DNA from: an uncultured Verrucomicrobiota bacterium
GTDB lineage: Bacteria > Verrucomicrobiota > Kiritimatiellia > RFP12 > UBA1067
NCBI GenBank assembly: GCA_946615275.1
Contig: CAMOHV010000123.1
Span: 1 to 5,273 of the forward strand
Direction: 5' to 3'
Length of the DNA stretch: 5,273 nucleotides
Both the position numbers and the translations under genes were made by a program. Of this stretch, positions 1 through 5,233 are shown piece by piece (the stretch's first letter is position 1; each line of letters begins with the position of its first letter). The notes beneath the pieces are model-generated. The model saw only the letters and a list, made by a program, of their open reading frames with translations. It was not told the origin of the DNA and did no database searches.

Positions 1-17
1 TTTTTTCGTTTTGGGTA

Positions 18-46
18 TTGCCAAATGGGCGAAATTAGATTATCCT
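18..46 (+). promoter_or_regulatory. Candidate sigma70-type promoter of the coiled-coil/lipoprotein/rluA operon
   Basis: TTGCCA at 18-23 matches the -35 consensus TTGACA in 5 of 6 positions. TATCCT at 41-46 matches the -10 consensus in 4 of 6, with an optimal 17-base spacer. The surroundings are clearly AT-richer than the genes. Transcription would begin near 52-54, leaving a leader of about 65 bases that contains only a weak 5-bp stem (AGCCC 60-64 with GGGCT 77-81). The window opens with a T run (1-6) that could be the tail of an upstream terminator, but the stem would lie outside the window. Consensus matching only; other -10 placements in this AT-rich stretch are possible. Confidence 0.4.
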
Positions 47-117
47 TATTACTTGTGAAAGCCCCCGGTGTGTCGTGGGCTCTCCGCAATTGTCTTTAAA
101 AGCAAGGAAACAGAAAT

Positions 118-1245
118 ATGAACAAGGCTCTGCACGCGCTAGTCTACCTGATCCTCGCCGTCTCCGGCGTGGCGTTGTTCTTTGAGATGAACCTCTTCGA
201 CAAGAAGGCTCTTCTCGCGGACCGCAACCGCCAGTTGGAGGACTATCTGGTGAAGATATCGCATACGCTGGAGAAGGCCGATGCCGCCAAGCCCGCCACG
301 CTCCCCGAGGCGAAGAAGGACATCTCGCCCATCGAGGCCAAGGAGGTGGAGGTGCCCGAGACGGAGAACCTTCTCGAGGACTACCCTGTCCAGCTGGAGG
401 AGGCAAACCTCGAGACGCTCAAGTGGGACGACAAGGAGCGCATCCAGATGCGCCAGCTCTACAAGCTCGACGGCGAGGGCAAGAAGATCCCCGACGCCGC
501 CAACCCCGGCGACTTCGTGAAGAAGGGCTCCGGCACCGCGGCCGAGCTCCTCGACACGCTCTTCGACCGCGCCAAGGCCCAGCAGGCCAAGCTCAACCTC
601 ACGCGCGCCGAGCTCGCCGCCTCCCGCACCAAGCTCGAGGCCCTCGCCGCCGACTTCAATAAGCTCAAGCCCCCGGCCCGCGCCGACAAGATCCTCATCG
701 AGGAGCTCAAGGCCAAGATCGCCCAGCTTGAGAGCGACAAGGCGAACCTCGAGGACCAGGTGAAGAAGCTAAAGGGCCAGATCGAGGATCTCAACGCCGA
801 GGTCACGTCGCTCAAGGACGAGGTGACGCAGGCCAAGGAGGAGACGGAGACCGTCAAGGAGGATCTCGCAAAGGAGAAGAAGCTCACCGATCAGCTCAAG
901 AAGCTCCTTCAGCAGCAGCGCCCGGTCGCTGCTGCCAGCAACGGCGCCGTCACGTCGCTCACCGCCGGCAACAAGGGCAAGCTCGTGGAGGCGAACAACA
1001 AGTACATGTTCGCCGTCATCGAATTCGACGACGAGGCGATCAAGGAGCTGCTCGGCCCCGAGCGCCAGAACGCCCTTCCGCTTCTCGAGCTCGGCATCCG
1101 CCGCAAGGGCGCGAACGGCGACGTGTACGTTGGCCGCCTCCGCCTCCGCCAGGCTGTGGCCGGCAAGAACTTCGTGATCGCCGACATCCTCGGCGATTGG
1201 CAGCAGGTCCCCGCGGAGCCTGGCGATGTCGTCTTCGCTGAATAA
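118..1245 (+). CDS. Membrane-anchored coiled-coil protein with C-terminal beta domain (function unknown)
   Basis: A 375-residue protein of unassigned function. Residues 5-22 form one hydrophobic segment, either an uncleaved signal anchor or a signal peptide, so the bulk should lie outside the cytoplasm. Residues 55-100 are rich in Pro, Glu and Lys and probably extended. Long heptad-like helices follow (about 140-183 and 188-267), broken by a KLKPPARAD segment, which suggests a coiled coil. After an Ala/Gly/Ser linker, residues 286-375 look like a small beta barrel (NNKYMFAVI, VYVGRLRLRQ, ADILGDW, PGDVVF). From memory, similar anchor plus coiled-coil plus barrel proteins recur in PVC bacteria; this is not a database result. 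The start is supported by AAGGA at 104-108, nine bases ahead of the ATG. The last 20 bases overlap the lipoprotein gene, so the two are probably translationally coupled and may act together in the envelope. A structural or scaffolding role is a guess. Confidence 0.88.
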   Translation: MNKALHALVYLILAVSGVALFFEMNLFDKKALLADRNRQLEDYLVKISHTLEKADAAKPATLPEAKKDISPIEAKEVEVPETENLLEDYPVQLEEANLETLKWDDKERIQMRQLYKLDGEGKKIPDAANPGDFVKKGSGTAAELLDTLFDRAKAQQAKLNLTRAELAASRTKLEALAADFNKLKPPARADKILIEELKAKIAQLESDKANLEDQVKKLKGQIEDLNAEVTSLKDEVTQAKEETETVKEDLAKEKKLTDQLKKLLQQQRPVAAASNGAVTSLTAGNKGKLVEANNKYMFAVIEFDDEAIKELLGPERQNALPLLELGIRRKGANGDVYVGRLRLRQAVAGKNFVIADILGDWQQVPAEPGDVVFAE

Positions 1246-1405
1246 AGTCTCCGCGTTCGCGTTGGCCGCTCTGCTCGGCATGGCGATGCTCCTTTCCGGG
1301 TGCATCGCCGACACTGCGGCCGACTCCGACCTTCCCTGGGCCTCTGACCAGGGCTGGGAGAACATGATGCTCTTGCCCGGCGGCATGATGGATCGCTATG
1401 ATTGA
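1226..1405 (+). CDS. Tiny lipoprotein (59 aa) with clear lipobox
   Basis: A small gene that is easy to miss: 59 codons, beginning inside the end of the coiled-coil gene and in a different frame. Residues 1-25 are a type II signal peptide, with a single Lys at position 7 and a hydrophobic core rich in Ala, Leu and Met. It ends in the lipobox LSGC, so Cys26 would be lipidated. Residue +2 is Ile rather than Asp, which by the E. coli rule favours the outer membrane. The mature peptide is only 34 residues and contains DLPWASDQGWE (36-46), a tail type I associate with small PVC lipoproteins. GGAG at 1215-1218 is a well-spaced ribosome site for the ATG at 1226; in-frame ATGs at 1280 and 1286 would destroy the signal peptide. 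Its stop overlaps the next gene's start (ATGATTGA, 1398-1405). Function unknown; it may be a partner of the coiled-coil protein. Confidence 0.77.
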   Translation: MSSSLNKVSAFALAALLGMAMLLSGCIADTAADSDLPWASDQGWENMMLLPGGMMDRYD

Positions 1406-2342
1406 GGACGCCACGTTCACAGTGGAAAAGGGCGGCGACCGTCTGGACGCCGCCCTTTTGCATAGATACCCCTCCTCAACTCGCGCTTTCTGCCGCGAGG
1501 CATGCGCGGCGGGGGATGTCCTCGTGAACGGACGCCCCGCGATAAAGGGGCTGAAGCTGCGTGGCGGCGAGACGGTGTTTGTCAGGTCGCTTGCGGAGGA
1601 GGTCGACAACCGGGTGCGCCCCGATCCCTCCGTGCATTTCCGCTGCGTGTTCTCGGACGATTCGCTCCTCGCCTTCGACAAGCCCTCAGGCCTTCCAGTC
1701 CAGCCCCTCACGCGCCACGAGACCGGCACCCTCGCGAACGGCGTCGCCGCCCGCTGGCCGGAGACGATCCCCATCGGGGACAGGCCCCTCATGGCCGGCG
1801 CCGTCCACCGCATCGACGCCGACACCTCCGGTCTTGTCCTCTTCGCCCGCACGCAGCCCGCGTTCGATTCGCTGCGCTCTCAGTTCGCCGCCCAGACCGT
1901 CAGGAAGACGTATCTCGCGCTTGTCGAGGGCGCAGTGGCCGTGGGCGGCACGCTGGAGAACGATCTTGTCCACGATCCAACTGTGCCATACTGCCGCATG
2001 ATCGACATCCGCCGCGCTCGGGCGCAGATCTCGGAGGAGCCGATGCACGCCGTCACCAACTTCAAGCCCATCGCCCGCGCTCAATGCGGCAACGAGGAGC
2101 GCACGCTCCTCGAGGTGACGATCTTCACGGGCGTCACGCACCAGATACGCGCGCAGCTTGCCTTCGCCGGGATGCACATCGTGAACGACCGCACCTACGG
2201 CGCGTTCGCGGTGGAACATGGCGAGGGCCATGCACTGCACGCCCTCGCCGTCCAGTTCGTCCATCCAGTCTCCGGCGATCCCGTGGAGATACGTACGCCG
2301 TTCCCGGAATGGTCTGTTCCGTCACACGCCCACGTATTTTGA
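1398..2342 (+). CDS. RluA-family rRNA/tRNA pseudouridine synthase
   Basis: Converts uridine to pseudouridine in structured RNA (23S rRNA or tRNA), in the cytoplasm. The 314-residue length is typical of RluC/RluD-like members. Residues 12-62 form an S4 RNA-binding domain (GDRLD ... AGDVLVNG ... LRGGETVFV). The catalytic domain follows: DKPSGLPV (94-101), HRIDADTSG (137-145) with the catalytic Asp at 140, KTYLALVEG (170-178), TGVTHQIRAQL (244-254; usually TGRTHQIR) and a closing LHA...FVHPVSG (280-293). The exact target, and hence RluA, RluC or RluD, cannot be decided here. The ATG at 1398 has only a weak Shine-Dalgarno but overlaps the upstream stop, indicating translational coupling. A GTG at 1422 is an alternative start that still keeps the S4 domain. 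A terminator-shaped hairpin lies within codons 10-21. The 3' end overlaps the convergent phosphatase gene by 21 bases. Confidence 0.95.
   Translation: MIEDATFTVEKGGDRLDAALLHRYPSSTRAFCREACAAGDVLVNGRPAIKGLKLRGGETVFVRSLAEEVDNRVRPDPSVHFRCVFSDDSLLAFDKPSGLPVQPLTRHETGTLANGVAARWPETIPIGDRPLMAGAVHRIDADTSGLVLFARTQPAFDSLRSQFAAQTVRKTYLALVEGAVAVGGTLENDLVHDPTVPYCRMIDIRRARAQISEEPMHAVTNFKPIARAQCGNEERTLLEVTIFTGVTHQIRAQLAFAGMHIVNDRTYGAFAVEHGEGHALHALAVQFVHPVSGDPVEIRTPFPEWSVPSHAHVF
1426..1459 (+). terminator. Terminator-shaped hairpin inside the 5' end of the pseudouridine synthase gene
   Basis: AAAAGGGCGGCG (1426-1437) pairs perfectly with CGCCGCCCTTTT (1448-1459). Inside, CC (1439-1440) can also pair with GG (1445-1446) around a GTCT tetraloop, leaving a single A-A mismatch. 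A GC-rich stem flanked by A and T tracts is the shape of a Rho-independent terminator, although the T run is only four long. It begins 21 bases after the lipoprotein stop. If it works, it would end part of the transcripts after the lipoprotein and lower expression of the synthase; ribosomes entering the synthase gene would melt it. It could also be a by-product of GC-rich codons for KGGDRLDAALL. Confidence 0.45.
2220..2249. repeat. Strong 9-bp inverted repeat near the 3' end of the pseudouridine synthase gene
   Basis: GGCGAGGGC (2220-2228) and GCCCTCGCC (2241-2249) are perfect reverse complements around a 12-base loop. The stem is almost all G-C. It lies about 90 bases before the synthase stop and about 70 bases beyond the phosphatase stop, so it could slow or end antisense read-through from the - strand. 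Neither side is followed by a T tract, so it does not qualify as a Rho-independent terminator. It may simply reflect the codons for GEGHALHALA. Confidence 0.3.
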
Positions 2343-4517
2343 ACCGCCCGCGTGGAACTCGCGGAACTGCTTGCCGCCAAGACGCTCGGGGATCGAATCG
2401 ACTCCACCCGTCTTGAACCCCTCGAAGCCGGTGTTCGCCTTCTGGACCTCGAAGTTGCCGCCTTCGAGCGCGATCGCGCGGAAGAGGGACTGCTGGTCCT
2501 TCGTGAGGGGGGCGCCTGGGGCGGGGATGTCCTCGCCGCGTGCGATGAGCGTGGAGAGGAACTTGCATTCAACGTCCATCTCGCCGGTGCGGTCCTTGCC
2601 GCTCTTGCAGTTCCAGCAGGGCACGGCGCCGATGAGGTTCGCGAGAACCGCGATGCGCGCGGCCATCTTGTAGGCGTCGTGCGAGTCCTTGCGCTCGCCC
2701 TTGACGTTCAGCACCTGGTCGCACTGGGCGAGGAGCGCCTGGGCGGCGTTCCTCTTGGCCAACGGCTTCGTGGTGTCGTTGATGAAGGCCGTTACGTTCT
2801 GGCGGAACGCGCTCATGGCGGCGGTGTTCATGCTGTCGGAGAGATCCCAGCCGCCGGCCTTGTTGGGCGCGATGGTGCTGTAGTTCACGGCTCCGGAGTT
2901 GACGCCGAAGTTGAACGTGTGGATCTGCGGCGTGATGCGGATCTGATGCCCCTGGTACTGGAACGTCACGCCGTGCTGCGCCACCGAGTTCCAGGCCTGG
3001 GTCTGGTCGATGAGCATCGAGCGTTCGTCTTCGGCAGAGCCCTTGGAAAAAGTGTGGCGCATCGTGTCGGGCGTGAGCAGCGAGACCGAGACCATGTTCA
3101 AAGGCACGTTGATCGTACCGCTTGCGTCGGGTGGGGGAAGGGGCTGGGGATTCCCGGGGAGGTTGTATTTCGCCATGAAGGCGGCGATCACGGCCTCCTC
3201 CGCGCGGTGCATGTTCGCGGTCGCGCGGCCGGGGGCGGTGGGGATCTCCCATGCGCTGTGCACGGCGTGGCGGACGCCGCGGAACGCGAGCTCCGTGCCC
3301 GCCGGACCCTGGACCGTGAGGCTCGAGACCGCGAGGTTCACGGCGTGGTCCGTGTCCGCGCTGTGGCACATGTAGCCATTGATTCCCGCCGGGTAGGAGA
3401 TCACGCCGTTCTGCGCCCCAGGCGCGCGCCCGAGCTGCGCCGCGGGGATGATCGTGCTGCGGAGCTCGTCGGGGCGGCCGCCCACCGCCACGGCGATGGT
3501 CTTATCGATGATCGGCCATGGACGCGTGTTCAGGGCCTGCCTGTAGCCGGCGGAGATCTTCTTGGAGATCAAGGAGTCGCTGAACTTTACGCCCTTCAAG
3601 TGCAGCAGCTTCAACTGCTCCTTGATGCAGTCTGCCACGACGGGCGTGAGTTCCTTCACGGCCTTCTTCGTAAGCGGGATGCGCTGGTTGAACGCCTGGG
3701 GGTTGGCGTTGATCTTGCTGATCGCTGCGTTGATCGCCGTGATGGTGTTCTGGTCGGTGGTGGTGGAGCCCAGGGCGGCGAGCGCATTGAGCACGGCATC
3801 GCGCCAGACGTCCTTGAAGTGCTGGACGTTGTTGGGGCTGAGCGGACGGTTCGCGAGGAGTGCGCCGGTCTGGGCGTCCTTGTTCTGGAGCGCCTGCTGG
3901 AGCGCGTTCACCTCCTGGATGAAGGCTGCGCCCATTCCGCCGGGGAGGCTGTTGGCGGGGAGGCCGCTGATGTAGTTGGGGAAGGCGGCGAGCCTTGTGG
4001 CGACGTCGGCGGCGCGTGCGCGGAAGTCCTGGTAGTCGGTCGCGGACAGCGGCGTCTCGCCCAGCATGTCTACGACTACGGTGCGCAGGTTCAGGAAATG
4101 CTTCACGGCCTTCCGTCCGTCGACTCCAAGGCCTGTGATCTGCGCCTGGGTTATGGATTGCGTGCCCACTTTGAGGTTGACGCCGGAGCTCTGGCTGAGC
4201 AGCCTGCCGCGTATCTGCTTGGCGCTGGCCACGGCGGCCATGATTTTCTGCCCCGTGAGCTTCGACGTGGAGGAGAGTCCGGCGGCGGCGAGGGCGTCGC
4301 GGGCGATTGAGGTGCCGTACCTGACGCTGAGCGCCCGGGTGAAGTCCGCGATCGCGGCGCCGCGCACGGCCTTGACGGCGCCGCGCCTGAAGATGCGGTC
4401 GAAGACGCCGATCTTGGTCGAGGCGTTCACGAGCGTCTGCGTCCCGGTGTCCACCGCCACGGTGGTGCCCTGGTTCTGCGCGGCCCAGTTCTTGAAGTCT
4501 GTGATTGTGATAGGCAT
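2322..4517 (-). CDS. SopB/SigD/IpgD-like inositol phosphate phosphatase, probable type III secreted effector
   Basis: A 731-residue protein whose part from about residue 325 to 705 follows Salmonella SopB (SigD) and Shigella IpgD, effectors that dephosphorylate phosphoinositides and inositol polyphosphates in host cells. Landmarks in order: LNTRPW (329-334), GYMCHSAD (381-388), DHAVNL (390-395), LAFRGVRHAVHS (410-421), VSVSLLTPD (476-484), DQTQAWNS (504-511), TFNFGVN (534-540), AYKMAARIAVLA (615-626), PCWNCKSGKDRTG (633-645), EVQKANTG (690-697) and Lys702. CKSGKDR (637-643) is the CX5R phosphatase loop with nucleophile Cys637 and Arg643. Lys702 falls where SopB has the lysine of its synaptojanin-like motif. 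There is no signal peptide; the first ~35 residues are rich in Thr, Gln, Asn and Ala, as in type III substrates. Residues 1 to about 320 are Ala-rich, helical and not recognised. It is longer than SopB (about 560) or IpgD (about 540). AAGGAGG at 4530-4524 sits six bases from the start. It shares an operon with a CesT-type chaperone. Secretion and activity are inferred. Confidence 0.92.
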   Translation of the reverse strand: MPITITDFKNWAAQNQGTTVAVDTGTQTLVNASTKIGVFDRIFRRGAVKAVRGAAIADFTRALSVRYGTSIARDALAAAGLSSTSKLTGQKIMAAVASAKQIRGRLLSQSSGVNLKVGTQSITQAQITGLGVDGRKAVKHFLNLRTVVVDMLGETPLSATDYQDFRARAADVATRLAAFPNYISGLPANSLPGGMGAAFIQEVNALQQALQNKDAQTGALLANRPLSPNNVQHFKDVWRDAVLNALAALGSTTTDQNTITAINAAISKINANPQAFNQRIPLTKKAVKELTPVVADCIKEQLKLLHLKGVKFSDSLISKKISAGYRQALNTRPWPIIDKTIAVAVGGRPDELRSTIIPAAQLGRAPGAQNGVISYPAGINGYMCHSADTDHAVNLAVSSLTVQGPAGTELAFRGVRHAVHSAWEIPTAPGRATANMHRAEEAVIAAFMAKYNLPGNPQPLPPPDASGTINVPLNMVSVSLLTPDTMRHTFSKGSAEDERSMLIDQTQAWNSVAQHGVTFQYQGHQIRITPQIHTFNFGVNSGAVNYSTIAPNKAGGWDLSDSMNTAAMSAFRQNVTAFINDTTKPLAKRNAAQALLAQCDQVLNVKGERKDSHDAYKMAARIAVLANLIGAVPCWNCKSGKDRTGEMDVECKFLSTLIARGEDIPAPGAPLTKDQQSLFRAIALEGGNFEVQKANTGFEGFKTGGVDSIPERLGGKQFREFHAGGSKYVGV

Positions 4518-4521
4518 GGGG

Positions 4522-4538
4522 AACCTCCTTTTGAGGTC
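4522..4538 (-). promoter_or_regulatory. Short hairpin covering the ribosome-binding site of the phosphatase gene
   Basis: Read on the - strand, ACCTC (4537-4533) can pair with GAGGT (4527-4523) around a five-base AAAAG loop, with one more G-U pair at 4538/4522. The 3' arm holds most of the AAGGAGG Shine-Dalgarno (4530-4524) of the effector gene. The stem is short and only moderately stable, so it may merely tune initiation. The upstream chaperone stop (4559) lies about 20 bases before the hairpin, close enough that terminating ribosomes might influence it. Confidence 0.35.
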
Positions 4539-4558
4539 AGGGGTTGGTGTTGGGGGGG

Positions 4559-5035
4559 TTAGGGGCTTATGATGAGATCGCTGTCGTTGGAGGCGGGATC
4601 GTCGCCGACGTCATCGACGGGTTCGTCTTCCTGCGCGGCGGCGACGAGGTTGGAGAGGCGTTCGGCCCACGCGGACTGGAGTTCGACGAAGCGATTGAAG
4701 ATCGTCTCGACGGACTCGGGCGTCGCTTCGGCGAGCGGGAGCGGATAGATGAGGACCGCCTCCTCGAGGTCGGCGTTCCATGAGAGGGTCGCGCCGAACG
4801 TCTCGTTCCAGTAGAAGTTCGCGGAAAGAAGGGCGGTGAAGACTTCGGCCCGGGTCTCTTGGGGGACCGTGCCGAGGTTGGCCACGAAGTCAAGCTCGTT
4901 CAGGTCGGCGCGCTCCTGGAGGACGATCACGCGCCCGTCGGCGAGCTCCAGCGTGCAGGAGCCGTTTTCGTCGAGTGCGATGTCGAGACCGCTCTTCGAG
5001 CCGATTTCCTTGAGGGTTGCTTCGATTTCCTTCAT
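4559..5035 (-). CDS. Type III secretion chaperone, CesT/Tir-chaperone family
   Basis: A 158-residue acidic protein with the order of elements of class I type III chaperones, small dimers that bind the N-terminal part of an effector and keep it ready for export. Helix 1 covers about 1-15. Strand LDIALDENGSCTLEL (17-31) follows, then strands VIVLQE (36-41) and LDFVANLG (48-55). The helix ETRAEVFTALLSANF (60-74) leads into the family-like GATLSWNADLEEAVLIYPLPL (81-101), and the final helix is TPESVETIFNRFVELQSAWAERL (105-127, given here in outline). Residues 136-154 form an Asp/Glu-rich tail that typical CesT proteins lack. AGGAG at 5047-5043 supports the start. It lies 41 bases upstream of the SopB-like gene in the same direction, so the effector is its likely client; the Salmonella and Shigella pairs have the chaperone downstream of the effector. 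Recognition is by fold pattern, since this family is poorly conserved in sequence. Confidence 0.87.
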   Translation of the reverse strand: MKEIEATLKEIGSKSGLDIALDENGSCTLELADGRVIVLQERADLNELDFVANLGTVPQETRAEVFTALLSANFYWNETFGATLSWNADLEEAVLIYPLPLAEATPESVETIFNRFVELQSAWAERLSNLVAAAQEDEPVDDVGDDPASNDSDLIISP

Positions 5036-5129
5036 GATTTTTCTCCTTTGTGTTTGTCCGTGGGTCGGACGTTCTGTTTACACGCCCGTTAGCGGAAGGT
5101 TACAGCCTTCTCTTCGCGTGTTGATCTGA

Positions 5130-5158
5130 AGTTTACCACGGACGCGTCTAGATTGCAA
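5130..5158 (-). promoter_or_regulatory. Candidate promoter of the chaperone-effector operon
   Basis: On the - strand, TTGCAA (5158-5153) and TAAACT (5135-5130) each match the sigma70 consensus in 4 of 6 positions and are exactly 17 bases apart. Transcription would start near 5123 and leave a leader of about 88 bases before the chaperone. The match is modest, as would suit a promoter needing an activator, but no regulator can be named. On the + strand, GTCCG (5056-5060) and CGGAC (5066-5070) form a small inverted repeat in the leader, ahead of the ribosome site. Confidence 0.4.
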
Positions 5159-5164
5159 GCCGAA

Positions 5165-5208
5165 AGGTGGATGTGGCAATCCACGGCATCCGGAGCGGCA
5201 GGTGGATG
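5165..5208. repeat. Direct repeat and small hairpin just upstream of the candidate effector promoter
   Basis: AGGTGGATG occurs at 5165-5173 and again at 5200-5208, 35 bases apart. The first copy overlaps a perfect inverted repeat, GTGGAT (5167-5172) and ATCCAC (5179-5184), with a six-base loop. The group begins seven bases upstream of the candidate -35 element, where an activator site would be expected. Short repeats of this size also arise by chance, so an operator role is only a possibility. The rest of 5036-5273 shows no gene. Confidence 0.25.
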
Positions 5209-5233
5209 AGAGCTGGGCTCAACGCTGCCGATC

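Noticed and set aside
1..6. T run at the left edge, considered as the tail of a Rho-independent terminator
   Set aside because: The stem that would confirm it lies outside the window.
60..81. Inverted repeat AGCCC/GGGCT in the leader of the first gene, considered as a terminator or regulatory stem
   Set aside because: The stem is only five pairs with a 12-base loop, and no T tract follows directly.
769..1386. 205-codon - strand frame opposite the coiled-coil and lipoprotein genes
   Set aside because: Its Leu/Glu/Asp/Ala-rich composition mirrors the Glu/Lys/Leu coiled coil on the other strand; no ribosome site or recognisable domain is visible.
1040..1852. 270-codon - strand frame opposite the pseudouridine synthase
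   Set aside because: It is antisense to a well-conserved enzyme, rich in Arg, Ser and Pro, and has no motif.
2352..4310. 652-codon open frame on the + strand opposite the phosphatase gene
   Set aside because: It lies antisense to a confidently identified protein, has an odd Val/Gly/Arg/Glu/Asp/His-rich composition with no motif, and is typical of a frame left open by GC-rich codon use.
4552..4558. Run of seven G, considered as a phase-variable tract in the chaperone gene
   Set aside because: On the - strand it lies just after the chaperone stop codon, so slippage would not change either protein.
5075..5103. Second possible - strand promoter using TAAACA (5080-5075) as -10
   Set aside because: The hexamer at the right spacing upstream is GTAACC, a poor -35 match; the pair at 5158-5130 is better.
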